Below the pieces are notes generated by a model. It was given only the letters and a program-made list of their open reading frames with translations, did no database searches and had not been told where the DNA came from. A stretch of DNA of 64,000 bases from Beaufortia kweichowensis (Eukaryota > Chordata > Actinopteri > Cypriniformes > Gastromyzontidae). The stretch covers positions 5,074,716 to 5,138,715 of the forward strand of contig CM032808.1 of assembly GCA_019155185.1 (NCBI GenBank), in the 5' to 3' direction. Positions 22,901-35,683 of the stretch are shown here, in pieces. How positions within the stretch are numbered: the first letter of the stretch is position 1; every line of letters begins with the position of its first letter. A program made the translations under genes and the position numbers.

Positions 22901-22965
22901 CTCATAGGTGGACTTTCGTGCTTGGGGGGGCGTCTCCTAATATATATTGTATATATATACTGTTC

Positions 22966-23046
22966 ATTGTCTGCAAGGGCGAACTAGTGAAATATATATT
23001 GGGGGACACCCAATATATATTTCACTAGTTCACCCTTGCAGACAAT
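22966..23046. repeat. Near-perfect 38-bp inverted repeat (hairpin)
   Basis: The left arm 22966-23003 and right arm 23009-23046 are reverse complements with a single mismatch, separated by 5 bases. The arms contain 'ttgtctgcaaggg', 'gaactagtgaaatatatatt' and 'ggg'. A third partial copy ('ctcctaatatatattg') lies just left at about 22933. Possibly two transposon ends brought together head to head. Confidence 0.8.
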
Positions 23047-23309
23047 AAAGCGAGATGAATGGTATGCGTATTTGGCGTGCTGTCCGGGGAGAGGGCTCCG
23101 AGCTCTGCAATTCTTTCCGAACCTGGCGCACGCTCCTCTGTCCAGGGAGAGGGCTCTGAGCTTGGTACCTGCCCAAACACAGAGCACTTCCCCCCAAAAA
23201 TGCAATTAGCGCAGGACAGCAGCCAGAGTGGGCTTGGTCACCCCCCAAACCAAAAGAAGAGAGAGTTTGCTCCTGTGGGAGTTGTCACAGCTCAAGCTCT
23301 GTATCTCCC

Positions 23310-24015
23310 TGAGATACAGATAGGGCTCCTGCAGGGGCAGGCACTGCTGCGGCAGTGTGAAAATACAGATGAGGCTTCGATGGTAGCAAAGGCTGGTCCA
23401 GCTGTAGGGCTGCTGTGGCTAAAGGCAACAGATGAGGCTCCTGTGGGAGCGGGCACTGCTGCGGCTGTAGGAAAAAACAAACAGGGCTCCTGCGGATGTA
23501 AGGAAAGGACAAACAAGGTTCCTGCAGGATCAGGCGCTGCTGCAGCTGTAGGGAAAATAGATAGGGCTCCTGCGGGAGCAGACACTGCTGCGGCAGTGGG
23601 GAAATACAGACAAAGCTCCTGCGGGAGCAGATACTGCTGCGGCAGTGAGAAAAATACAGATAGGGCTCCTGCGGGAGCAGACACTGCTGTGGCAGTGGGG
23701 AGAGTACACACACGGCTCCTGCGGGAGCGGACACTGCTGTGAGGAAATACACGTAGGGCTCCTGCGGGAGCAGACACTGCTGCGGCAGTGGGGAGAGTAC
23801 ACACACGGCTCCTGCGGGAGCGGACACTGCTGTGAGGAAATACACGTAGGGCTCCTGCGGGAGCAGACACTGCTGCAGCAATGGGGAAATACAGACAAAG
23901 CTCCTGCGGGAGCAGACACTGCTGTGGCAGTGAGAAAAATACAGACAGAGCTCCTGCGGGAGCAGACACTGCTCCGGCAGTGAGGAAATACACACATGAG
24001 GCTCCTGCAGGAGTG
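23310..24015. repeat. About 50-bp GC-rich minisatellite
   Basis: At least a dozen tandem units starting 'gctcctgcgggagcag' and containing 'acactgctg' and 'ggcagtg'. Unit starts are at 23566, 23615, 23665, 23715, 23758, 23808, 23851, 23900, 23950 and 24001, giving 49-51 bp units with two 43-bp short units. The pair 43+50 occurs twice in a row (23715-23807, 23808-23900), a 93-bp higher-order repeat. Left of 23566 the units are more diverged. 'ctcctgcgggag' is itself a small palindrome. All three minus-strand frames are open across most of the array. Confidence 0.9.
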
Positions 24016-24535
24016 AATGGCTGGAAAAGCAGCAAAATAGACTTGGGTTGCTTTTGGAACCAAGTGAGTAACGGGGCAATTGGTGTCATCGGTGAAAAAG
24101 AGGGTCGGATGTGAGTTTGGCCTGTGATTTCCTGAGCTGGAGATAGGCTAGGAGGGTTTGATATGGGAGTATGGGCGTTGGAGGTTGAAAATGTGGGTGA
24201 AGTGCCCTACCTCGTCTGGTCCGTCTTACTTTGGTTTATAAAATGAGACAGTTTCGTCGTCTGATGCTGCGTAAAAATACTGGGGTGGATATTGGATTAA
24301 AACTGGATGTGAATGGAATGATAACCTCTGCGGAAGAGGAAATTTTTAGTTAGTTTAGTTAGTGGGTCAGTCTCTAGCTCTTAATGGAGCTGATTTGGGG
24401 GATTGTATTAATGTTGAGGTGGGAGATGGACAATGTGATGGCGAGCATGTAAGATGTTGTTGCTGACAGGTAAAAAGGGAGGGACCTGGGGATATGGCTT
24501 GTAGAATAGAATAGAAGAGGCATCAAGGAGGAGTT

Positions 24536-24910
24536 TTAGTGGATGGTTCTAATGGGAATATCGGCTCTAAATAAGAAGACACTTGGGTAGGGAGTGGTTC
24601 TGCTTCTGATGCCTGCAGTCTGGGTTCTGATAAGATCTTGTCCTGACGTTGCTGGCCACAGGAGGTTGTTCAGACGGCAGAGCGTTGGGGGGAATAGGTA
24701 GGGGCGTGGGAAAAAGAGAAGGAAGAGCAAACAGAACCGCTTGCAGAGGCATCTTCTCGCTTGGGTTGGCTCTGAAAGCCAGGGATGAAAGCCGATGCGT
24801 CGCCGGATGAGAAGCTGGGGGTCGGGGGGGGTGGCGTCCGGGGAGGCATCGCTCGGCGCTTTATGTTCTTTCTCCCAGTAGCTTCCATCACTTCTCTGGC
24901 AGTGAATCAA
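24536..24910 (-). CDS. Unrecognised Ser/Pro-rich reading frame, probably repeat-derived
   Basis: Overlapping minus-strand frames here encode low-complexity sequence: MEATGRKNIKRRAMPP, a run of Pro, then FSSGDASAFIPGFQSQ. I recognise no domain. The position next to the minisatellite, and the shared 'gctcctgcgggagcg' at the 54 kb locus, suggest both loci belong to the same unnamed transposable element. It could equally be chance coding in GC-rich sequence. Confidence 0.2.
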   Translation of the reverse strand: MIHCQRSDGSYWEKEHKAPSDASPDATPPDPQLLIRRRIGFHPWLSEPTQARRCLCKRFCLLFLLFFPRPYLFPPTLCRLNNLLWPATSGQDLIRTQTAGIRSRTTPYPSVFLFRADIPIRTIH

Positions 24911-25080
24911 ACAGACAGTATCAGGAAAACAAACAGTACCGTTTTTAGTTGTTTTCCTATGTGAACATACACTGATAAAAAGTTTAAAACATGTCTAAAG
25001 ACAGTAGTCGCTCCTTCTGCTAGCCATTACTGTCATGTTGACTGAAGGAGCGCAATAGTTAGGTTATGCTTTTTAAACCC

Positions 25081-25133
25081 TTAAGAACCCACAAACACTT
25101 TTCCTATCAAAAGGAAAGGGTCCGGGTTCTTAA
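25081..25133. repeat. Small TTAA-bounded inverted repeat
   Basis: 'ttaagaaccc' at 25081 and 'gggttcttaa' ending at 25133 are perfect 10-bp inverse arms; 'ttttcc' and 'ggaaa' pair inside. At 53 bp it is too short for a typical MITE but TTAA at both ends is reminiscent of piggyBac-like tips. Confidence 0.5.
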
Positions 25134-28100
25134 AGGTTCATTTAAAACCTTGTGTTTATGGTCAGGTGAAATCGCTCCAGGCTTCAGTGCTTTCTCCATT
25201 CATGTAATAAATGCACATCCTTGAATGTGGGTGGATTTCTTGGGTATTTATTTATTACAACTTTCCAGTCAATAAAATTGACTGAACTTGGCGTGCGATG
25301 CCGCAATGACTTTTATCACATTGCACTCTCATAGCCGTTGTAAGTCTACTGCATAGCAGCCTTATAATAATGCAGCAGAGTAATACAGGATTACAATGCG
25401 CGTACTAGACGAGACGAGACGAATCTTGGCTGTGGCTTTTAACTATGAACATGAACATTAAAGTTATGTGGCTTTCCATGGCTAGCGGTTATTATATTGA
25501 GTGGAAGAACACTGTGGCCGGAGTTACTTTTCTGAAAATGGATTCCTGATGTACTCGTATCGGGTGTTCCAGTGCTGAAAGACTGGAGAGAAACGAAGGG
25601 TAGTACTGCTTGATAATTTATAGAGGTTCTCTCCGTTCTGGTTGGGCAGACACTGAGATTACTGATGATGCACCAGCCACGTTGATCATCTGCGCGAGCT
25701 CCTCACGAAATTTGATAATAAAACATCACATATTATTGGGGGGTGCAAGCACGAAAGTGAAACCCCGCCTATGAGCGTTCTACCTAAAACAGATGAAGCC
25801 ACCTCTTTTGATGAGAATCTTTTCTGAGCCAGTGCGGATCGAAGCCAGTTTCTTATACTTCTCATAATTGAGAAACTTAATTCTGATGTAGCAGAGCCAG
25901 TTTTAGTCTGTTATTTAGTGCATCTCTGAACTAAAGTGATAACAGAACTAGATGAGAGTACACTCGCTATCGCAATATTTTGTGAATTAAAATATAATAA
26001 TAAAAAATGTTTTTGAGACAGTGGGTTGATAACACTGAGAAAAAAGATAATAAATAGCTTAGTTTTACTGCAAAAACCTTTTGTAATATTATTACACCTC
26101 AATGAACAAAACAAAATAAAATTCCATGCCACCTCTTTAATGCCAATTATACATGATTATGCATTATTTTTTCCCACCATTGTGTGTTCTTTGTCAAAGT
26201 AGTTTGCATACGGCTTAAAGTCTGTCCCTACAAACTCTTAAGTGTAATATAAACACAAGAGTTCACAAGTTCAGTTACACATTTCATCTGCTTTTATTAT
26301 CCAAAAATTCTGCTCTTGTTAACTTTCTAAGCAGACAATGTCTTCTGGCTCTATGAAGAATCACGTTTCCTCCATCTGTCCACAGGTGGATAAGACTCAC
26401 TGAAACAACACAATGTTTTTGCTTTTTTATAAACAATTAAACTTTGGCAAGAATAACAATGCATCTCTAATTCTATATTATTTTTTTCCACATATCTTGC
26501 ATTTACATTCATGCACTATGCAAAAATGCAAATATTCACCTTTAAATCATTTGAATATGTATTTTTCCCTGTGGAAATTCTGAAGAAACATGCCCATCTT
26601 TTTCATACAGTGGATAGTTTATACAAGAAACATGTAAGAAATACATTTAGAAATCAAACATTATGTGAAAAACTGATACATTTTCAGTAATAAACAAATG
26701 TTTGAGATATAGTATGTTTCCTTTAAGAACATTTTAGGAACTGCAAGTAAAGCTTTTAAAGCTTTGTTTTACTGTATATGCACTTCGGAGTGTGCTTATA
26801 GTGTACCTACCCAAAAATGCTGGTAACTACATATACTTAATATTGGTTAGATTTTGGTTCAGGGCTAGTACAGTTTGTTTAAGTATGTACTTTACATGTA
26901 ACAGGACTGTTAAATGAAATTATACCAAAATGGTTGGTGATTACAGTATGTGCTTTTTGGTGGTCATTACTACAGTATTACAATATTCTGCATGGAATGA
27001 TGTTTATTTTTTTGTCTTTCATTGGAAAAAGTAGGGTGAGCAAATAATGACATAATGAAAATTTGCCTGCTATTCCTGAAGGTGAGTTGTGTGTTAAAAC
27101 ATTACCACAATGATGCAGTTTCATGTTCATTGTGATTTACTATTTTATAAATGTTTCATTGTGATTGTGGCCCAAAGGATTCATCAGGGAAATTTACACT
27201 GTTCCTGAAGAATGTGGAAATTGCTCATAATGCTTAGCTGGGGATTTCTGAACCTGTAAAAGATACTCACCAATAGTGCAGTTAATGACATCACATTTAT
27301 CAGACACGCGTACAGATAGATGTCTACATATCAAAGCATACCTGATTGTCAGTGATGTCTTTTAGAGCCTTTTCGCTCAAGCAAATGTCAGAAAGAATTT
27401 TAAATGTAACATTTAAAACAAAGTACATTCCCCCATGTGGTATAAGCATGTCAAGTTAAAGATGCTTTTATGCAATGCACCATGAATTTATTTTTCGATC
27501 TCAACTTTTTTCTCAAGCCTATTAATAATTTTGTCCAATTACCCCTATACAAGGCGCTTTGATCCTGGGTTAATCATTTCATCATTACTGCCATTACTGT
27601 ACTTCCTCATTGTTAGATATACTAACTATACAGATATACTAACATCCTTCACTATCCCTCCCCCCTATATTTATATTTCTTGTTTCCAGAAGTTCATTTT
27701 CATCCCATGCATGAAAAATGATAAATGAACTAAATTTGTTAAAAGAAAGCTGCACTGTAAACAGTAGAAAAGAGAAAATATAAGGTGATTTATAGTACAT
27801 TATAGCCTGTGCTTTCCTCTAGAACATTGTGAACAAAGTACGCTTTCCATTCAAAGATAATTTATTTCCTCTCTACAGTCTGCGCTTTCTCTTGCCTTCA
27901 CTCCATTTCTCAGATCCAATTGTTGTAAATTTTGGTAGTGTCATCAAGTAGGTAAGAGAGAACAGGAGGGAAGTTCCAGGGACTGAAACAAAAATATTTT
28001 GCCATCTCATTGCACTTGCAATACCGCTGGCAAAACAATTTGTCCCTGGAAAATAAAGAAAACTGGAGGTATTGAGTTACGCAGACAGAAACTGAGAGAA

Positions 28101-30340
28101 AAATTGGGAAAACTATGTAGCTACTTGCAGACCTGGCAGCAGAGCTTGAGGGTGTAGAAACCAAAATTGGACTCTGGGGTGGGGCCATCAAAGGGTCAAT
28201 AGACACAGTCAAAACCATTGTTGTTTCTGGCAATGCACAGGAGCAATTTCACTACAGGGGAGTCTTCCTTACTGAAGTGGATCTGCAGAGAATAAAACAA
28301 AACAGAATTGATAGCCTTTATGGCCCCCATTGGAGCAACATTTCTTGCTGGGCTCAATGGTGAGCGGCAGTTTGATGACAGAACAGAGTGAGAAGACCAG
28401 TAATGTTCTTTAGGTCATAGACACTGTATGCTAAATGATTACACACTCGCGCCTTATTTAGACTCCATCCAGCGTTAGATGTGTCTTAGTATCTGTTTTT
28501 CTGTATGTAGGTGTGATTAATATTTGGGTCTGTCAAGGTATTCCATTGATGTGTTAGATCACCATCATCTATTAGCACATGACAGTTATTATTGCATTAC
28601 TCTTGCTATAAAAATATGAAACAACTCTTGTTTTAGAATTTCTGTTGTAATTAAATATATGTACATAATAAGGCACCTATTACCAAAGCCAAATTATGTT
28701 TATTAACCCATAAGAGTCCACTTTTTAGAAATGTGGAAACTTTATATACCCCAGGTTTGGAGTACAACATTTAGGCCTACTAAATACAACAAAACAAAAT
28801 TGTAGCCTATTATTTCAAAAAAATCTATTTTTAGACTAAAAACAGAATCTCTAAAATACTGCACCAGTAGAAAAAGCTGCATTCTATATTCCTACTGTGG
28901 CTATTGACTTTGCAAATCACATCTGACTACTGGACCTTTTAAATAGTATTAAAATACCATATAATCAAAACTCTTACAATTATCGTTCCTACACTCCTAA
29001 ATAAATTCAATCAAACTTTATCCATGCTAAGATTACAATAATTTGCATCTAAGGGGAATCCACTAAGCAAAAATGAACCCACTTTCTTCTAGAGGTGACT
29101 AGCTCTGACAGTAGTCTGTAAGACCATTGTGCTGTTATTAAAAGTGACGACTTCCCCTAGACAGCAGTCACATGTGATCCTGGTTGATCAAACCCATCTC
29201 GAGGAGCGCTGCCACCATTAGTGGGACAGCTTTGATTTATGCTCTCAAACTCCTGACCTCAACCCCATAGCACAGCACTTGTGACCCCTGCACCCCTTAT
29301 AACACCTCCCCTTCACCTCCCTTTAGTCCCTCCAACCATAACACTTAGCCCCACTCTCCACAAGTCCTAGAATATTATGTGTGCCTCTCCACAGCTGTTT
29401 GTTTTTCTCTCAAGCTGCTTTAGCTTACAAAAATATTTTTCATGACTTCTTAAAAATGGTATCTGTGTGGATGTTGCTAGTTTTCTGAGGTACATATGGG
29501 GGTCCTGGGTATAAACATGAACACTAGGCCTGGTTACTTGGCCAAGACTGTGCTGTTTTGAGTGAAGAGGAAACTCGTGCCCCTGGTGAAGACTGACATG
29601 TAAATATTGCCACAGCTCTACGGCACCCCTGAGGTTTTGGAGAGTGTCTGTTAAGCTAATTGATGCTGATGCTCATCACAGTGAGTTGTACTGAAACTGA
29701 GAGGGTTTTTTTGCAAATGACTGGACCACGTACTTCCTTGTGACAGCTGACTTTAATGAAGTGTTGCAAGGCAATTGTCCTAAATGCACTTTACTTTATG
29801 CCATAGAGGGTGGATTAAAGCAGAAAAGTAATTTTTACCTGGAACAATAAATTAACAGAATACATAGCAGTTAATAGGGCATAGTCTTTGAAACAATCCT
29901 TTAAAAAAAAGATGTCCATGACAGTGGGTGTGTAGATGCTCTCTGGATGTGAACTATAATAACACATTTAAAATTTTCTGTGCTCTGTTTATCTGATCAT
30001 ACTGAATTTTTGCATTGTTTTTTCTATGGCAAGGCAAGTTCAGCAATGCACTACTTCATTTATATAGCCTATCTATTACAACCCCTACAGCGTTATTTTC
30101 AGTACAGTGTTTGCCTGTACACAAACAACACATGCTGCGTGTGACAGTAGGTGCTGTAAAAAAACTAAAACATTTGCCTACAAAAACACTTTGCCAGTGT
30201 TTAATTCTCAAGGATAGTATTTGTTTCTGCCACACTAAAATGGGCCTGTGGAGGATTCATTCCACTGAGGGGAGTTGGAAAAACACTTGCTGTTCTGGAT
30301 ATGATTCTGGGTTCCTGAAGTATTATGACAAACAAAAACA
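25134..30340. other. Long gene-poor region
   Basis: AT-rich sequence, probably host intergenic or intronic DNA. Apart from a possible exon at 27910-28045 I see no coding, RNA gene or clear repeat. 'gagacgagacga' at 25400 and 'ggggggtgcaagcacgaaag' at 25738 may be repeat edges, the latter like the 'gtggtgcttgcag' at 55510. Confidence 0.4.
27910..28045 (-). CDS. Candidate terminal host exon, unidentified
   Basis: On the minus strand a pyrimidine-rich tract ending 'ttccag' precedes a 136-nt stretch open to a stop at 27910. It encodes a Cys- and aromatic-rich peptide: DKLFCQRYCKCNEMAKYF, then WNFPPVLSYLLDD. A poly(A) signal (AATAAA on the minus strand) lies at 27861-27866, about 45 bp past the stop. 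That combination is what a last exon looks like, but I do not recognise the protein and cannot find a convincing upstream exon; another 'ctctgcag' acceptor at about 28285 leads into sequence with stops. It may be chance or a pseudogene. Confidence 0.2.
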
Positions 30341-30344
30341 TAGT

Positions 30345-30600
30345 TCACTCAAATGAAAAATTTTGTCATTATTTAATCACCCTCATGTCGTTCAAACACC
30401 AATGTCTTTATTTGTTCTTCTGAAAAAGTGCCTTTTTTAAAGTGTCATTTTGCTTTTTTGAAAGGAAGTTGAAAGGAAGTCGACTTAAAGCTTTAAAAGT
30501 ATTCCAAAGCATTAATAAATAACTCAATAATGACAGTCTTGACATTCTCCTCTTCTCTTCATGAAAGAGCATTTGCAAATGCAGTTTAATCCTCTATTCT
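30345..30600. repeat. Dispersed cyprinid-type DNA repeat
   Basis: 'atagttcactcaaatgaaaa' and 'cattatttaatcaccctcat' with 'gtcgttcaaac' match the start of a very common cyprinid repeat (tagttcaccc... then ...tttactcaccctca). The far end is not clear. Confidence 0.5.
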
Positions 30601-31379
30601 CCTGTTGTGATACTGCTAGGGTTTAAATTTCACAGCAGCAATTCTGGATAGACCAGATATACATATAATTTTTAACTTACTGGTAAACTAATTTTGGCTA
30701 TCATAAAACTAAATAATTTTTATGAAAATATGCTAAAAAGTGACATTTACTTTCACAATTTTGGTAATGGATGTCTATATGAGTTCATTTATTTATTCAT
30801 TTTGATTTAGGTTCAGTAGGACTTTGTGGCTAGCGAAGACTTATGACATTCAGAGGTTACTCAAACAAAACCCTTCAAAGGAGATATGTGTATGTTTTCT
30901 AAATGAAGTACCTGGATATATGGATGATGTTACCACCTCAATAAAGATGGTAAAACAATCACCAGGCATTTTGCTTGGATATTCATTTTACCGCATACAA
31001 ATGTCAGACAGATAATAAAGTATGGGTATTAATCACACAAAACCTCCTGCACAAGACTTTCAGCAATGTAATTTGTCCTCACCACACCACATATCTCCTA
31101 GTTTATGACATTTCGACCCTGAGGTGCTAAGAATTTGGTAGCATACTGTGGTAAATCTACAGTGTGTAATCCTACTGATTGTCCTACTGACGGTTTGTAT
31201 AAGTGTGGGACTGAAAACCAACATGCCAAAATTCCCCATCCGTTACCCATAGAACAACTAGTCCCTTATTGAAATGTAATTAATTAAATTTATTTTAGTG
31301 AACTATTAGATAGAATCAGGTATTGATTTTGGGATCCCGGGTTAGGGTTAGTATAGCACTAAATAGTACAGGCACTAAA

Positions 31380-32480
31380 TAGGATCAGGAGCTACAGTAC
31401 CACCTGCATTTGTACCACCTGCATGTTAAAATTCTAGGTATTACCAACTGGCCAGAATTCTGAGACTGTAGTAAATGTGACTGTAGACTGAGACTGTAAT
31501 GCAATATAAGCTCACTCAGGTACTGAGGAGTGAAACCATGTAGGGCTTTATATGTTATCAGTAAAATTTTACATTTACATTTAGGCATTTAGCTGACGCT
31601 TTTATCCAAAGTGACTTACAAATATTAGGAGACAATTTTAAAGTTTATACAATGATTAATGGGTAATCAGTGCAGTGAGACAGAACTGGGCTAAAATGCT
31701 CATAGTTTTTTGTTCTTGTCAGAACTCTAGCTGCTACATTTTGGACTAACTGGGGTTTTTGTAATACGCCTGTAATCATCAAGTAAGGCATTGTAATAAT
31801 CCAGTCTTAACGTCATGAATGCACGAATCTTTTAATTTATGTCATAATGCACGAAACTTTTAATTTATGTCATAATTTTAATATATTCTTAGAATGTATC
31901 TTAAGATGGAAAAACAGTTTTACAAATGTTGCCAACATTGTCATATATATTATGTCAGTAGTCAGTAGTATGACAGATTAATAAAACACCCAGATCACTA
32001 GCTGATGACAAAGGCTTTTTGGAAAATCTATCAAGAGTTAAGCAGCTTCTTAATTGTTGTGTGTAACAGTTTTTGGTCTAATGATTAACACTTATGTTTT
32101 GTCTGAATTTGACAAAAGAAAGTTGCTAGTCATCTAGTTTTTATATTGTCTATGCATTCCTTGAATTGCTGTGTTTCGTGAGGCCTTGAAGAAATATGGA
32201 GTTAAGTATCATCAGTGTAACAGTGAAAAATAACAGGTCATACAAAACAGAAAACTATGAATCATATAAAATGCTTGGTATGCAGGTAAACTGGCAATAC
32301 TTCACAAAGAAGGCTGTGTGCGCATAGTTAGGAGCTAAACTATGCAGAGCAGCGGCCCTCCAGAAACTGAGTTTGACACCCATGTCCTTGGGGTGTACAT
32401 GTACAGGGTAAAGGGCAAAAGTCCTAACACTGAGCCCTGTGGCACTCCATATAGGACTTGTGATAGGTATGACACCTTAT
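31380..32480 (-). mobile_element. L2-type LINE fragment
   Basis: The minus strand covers the end of ORF2 (YKALHGFTPQYLSELI at 31500-31560), then a middle part with 'actctagctgctacatttt' and 'aataatccagtcttaacgtc', and the RT region near 32160-32460 with 'gagttaagtatcatcagtg' and 'gccctgtggcactccatat'. It contains the short repeat tail at 31565. Stops throughout. It resembles the 52 kb copy more than copies A and B. Confidence 0.7.
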
Positions 32481-32884
32481 CGTTTATGGCTCATCCACAT
32501 ATGTCTCTCTGTTGTCACCATCACTGCCATAGAGTGTCCTATGGTCGCAGCCATTTGTTTGGTGGCCTGGAGAGCCAAATCTATGGTGCGGCGCAGCCAA
32601 GTCACTGAATAAGGTGAAAGCCTCTCCCCCTGGTCAAAGTACTTCAGCAGGTCAGCTGTACCAAGCTGTACATGCAATTATGTCCATTGTTTGTAATGCA
32701 GCCCCAGCCTGACTCACTGCCACATATGCCCTGTCATTAAAATGTGCTGTGACCGGAAGTGGTCCAGTTCTTTTTTTACTTTGAAAGAAACTGAATATTT
32801 TAGATATTTATTTTTTAAAAGTTTTATTTTTTTAAACTTAACCACTTCAAAAATCCATAAATGAGGTTCCAACAGTAGTTGGTT

Positions 32885-33332
32885 ACTATTGTTACGGAGC
32901 CATCTGATGCCATTCCCACTCAGGCTGCATCAGATCCTACCGTCACATACTCACAATCTCACTCACCGGACTTTTAGGACTCAATTTCCCAATCACGCCA
33001 TCTTGGATTACCGGCACCTGTGCATCATTCACCTGGACTCTATTCATACTCACTGTTTTCTCTACCGCAGATATTGGTTTGCTTACCCGGCTTTCACCAT
33101 ACTGACCTTATTACTCCTATCTGTTTAATCTTGATACCTTGTTGTTATTATTGTAATACCGTTTATATTTATCATTGTTGTTGATATCTTTAGGTTTGTT
33201 ATCCAATTCATAGTAATCCTCTGTTGAAACTGCTGTTGTTTATTATTGGTTATTTTTTATAAGTAAAAACCCTTTGTGTTATCTCTGTTTTCACCTGTGT
33301 GTTCCCTCTCACCACACACACATAACAACTAT
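32885..33332 (+). repeat. Solo chromovirus-type LTR with target duplication
   Basis: The 438-bp LTR (32890-33327) begins TGTTACGGAG, the same ten bases as chromovirus 1, and ends CATAACA. ACTAT lies directly outside each end (32885-32889 and 33328-33332). Beyond the first bases it shares only patches with chromovirus 1, such as 'accggacttttagga' versus 'ccggacttttaagaa', so it is a related but distinct family. A solo LTR is what remains after recombination between the two LTRs of one element. Confidence 0.85.
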
Positions 33333-35683
33333 ATTATTTTGCACATCTACAAAGATTTTATTCCATTATCTCATTATATTATTGTTAACCCAAGCAAGTA
33401 CCATTTTTAGAACATAGCAGAAATATACAAGAAACTTTTGGTTGGCTGCAGTCCAGCAGGTCCAGTTTCACTATGACACTTCCTATCACTAATTCTTAGT
33501 GGTTTAAGAAACTGCAAGACATCATTTTAGTACTGTTTCCCTACAATAAAACTGAGTCAAATGTTACCATGTGAAATTAAAAAAGTTCAAAGGGTAATAC
33601 TTCTAACAGATATATTAAAAGAGAAAAGTGTATTAAAATTCTATTAGGAGCTGTAATAAAGCAAAGAGTACATTTTAACCATACCCTAAAACAGTCCAAG
33701 CTTGTTCAAAGTCCAAATGTAAAAACCAGTGTATATCCAATCCAATAATGTGTGAATCCTAAGCTCTTGAAATGTGTCCTGGAAAGGTGAGTCCAAGGTG
33801 TGGTTAAGCTGAGTTACGGCACACATAAAATGATGGGAAGAAATAAATGGATTAAAATAAATTCTCTAGTAGTATAAGAGAGCACAAGGACTCTAGCAGT
33901 AGCATTAATAGATTAAAATGGCTAAAACAACATGTTAATATTGTTTCTAATATCATAAAATCAAATAATCAAGGCAGTTCTTACAGGGCATTTGGACATG
34001 TGGAGAAAGGTTTTGAATTTTGCAATTTCTTTTAGATCCAATTAGATCTGAGTTCTTCTGAGAGATTTATCTTGTTTTAGAAATAGCAAGTGTCATTGCT
34101 AGCGGAAAAATTTGACAGTACTTATTAGACATAATATAAACAGGCTTAAGGTGTAGCTATGTAACTGAATTTATGTACAGACCTGTGTAAATCATGATTA
34201 AAGACTGCTTAGCTACTGGGTGAAATGTGGTAGTTCAGCAACAAGCACAAACAGGTGAAGGGATTTTTTTAAATTACCACACATGAGTGGAGGAAGGCCC
34301 TTCCCCCTTATGCCCAACAACCCCTTTTCTACACTTCTAGAGATATGTGCAAAAGGTCTGGAAAAATGAATAGGCTTTTTTGGGAATCCCCGTAATTGCT
34401 CCTAATAGTCTGTCTGCAGTGTACCTGTCATTCTTTGGCTCACTATACGAGTCCTGGGTAATACTCCATGAGTCAAGGCCTGCCTGAAAAATGCACATAT
34501 TGTAATGCATGTATCATTACAGGTATGAGAAGGGAATAGTGTATAATTTCATATCTTGGTAGTTTCATACCTTGGTTACCTTAAACCACAACCATTAATT
34601 TCCTATGAACAAATTCTAGTTCTTTTTTTATTTCAATACTAATAATATCAAAATATAAAACCAAGAATATAATAACAAGAATAGGTAAAATATAGTAATA
34701 TAGTAATATTTATTATACTGTATATAGTTATATATAGTATATAACTATATAGTATAAATAGTAGTACTTGGACATTTTGAAATATCTGTTAGGTTGTCGT
34801 TTAATTGACCATTACAGAATAATATTTCTATTTCTATTTTCTGCAGCCTGAGGATTAGGAAAGTGTGGTGTTTAGTTATGTTAGTGGTCAATTTAAAATC
34901 TATCATTGTACATTGTACAGCACTGGGGCAAATACTGTAGGTAGCAACATTCAGTCATGGAACTTGTCAAAATGTTTTTGGCCCACCAGTAAAGAAAGTA
35001 GTATTGAACACAAGCATGTCTTTATTTATGTTTTCCCTTTTCCTATACCTAAATACAGGCTATACATACTATATATTTATGGATTGAAAAAGATGGAAAA
35101 TGTACCTTACCATATAACAACTTTAAGTAAAGACATCATGCTGATGTTTTCTAGAACAACAACAGCCAATGAAGTAAAAGGTTCAGCTGTTCTTTTGTTG
35201 GCATTGTACATTAGTGGTTAATTTCATGGAATTGAGGTCTCTCTAGACCAAAGTCTGCTGAATGTCTCTTTTGGAAATATGTTCTGTGTCAGCATTTGTT
35301 ATAGTGCAAGAAAATGAAAGGTTTTGTGGTAATCTGATTGCATAAAAAAAGTTAACAAATTGTAGCTATAGCAAATTATAAATAAAAGACATATAATAGA
35401 TTTAATGATCTTCTTTTTTCTTCAATGAAGATATACTTAGTGTTGAGTATTTCAGCTACAGTAAGGGTATAGGTAACAACTGTATATACAAGTTAGTTTT
35501 AAATTTTTTCAACTCAAAATTAAATTATTATCACAATTACCCTTTAATGCATGAATTAATAAATCACAAAGTAAGTCTAGTCTTTTTAATGTTTATTTTT
35601 AACTTTTAAACATGCGGAAAATCATGCCAATAATGTTTTTTTAAATATTTTATTTTTGGCGAGTTACATATCTGTCCACTGTT
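33333..35683. other. No gene recognised; AT palindromic tract
   Basis: AT-rich. At 34690-34760 the sequence is built from 'atagtaatat' and 'tatatagtatataactatat' units that fold on themselves. An open frame at 34865-35221 has no recognisable motif. Confidence 0.4.

Noticed and set aside
23059..24114. Large open frames on both strands over the 23-24 kb region as a protein-coding gene
   Set aside because: All frames derive from a tandem repeat lacking stops; the unit is not a multiple of three, array units vary in length, and no conserved domain or start context is visible.
29161..29345. Host exon in the GC-richer patch
   Set aside because: No reading frame with consistent splice sites, and nothing recognisable in translation.
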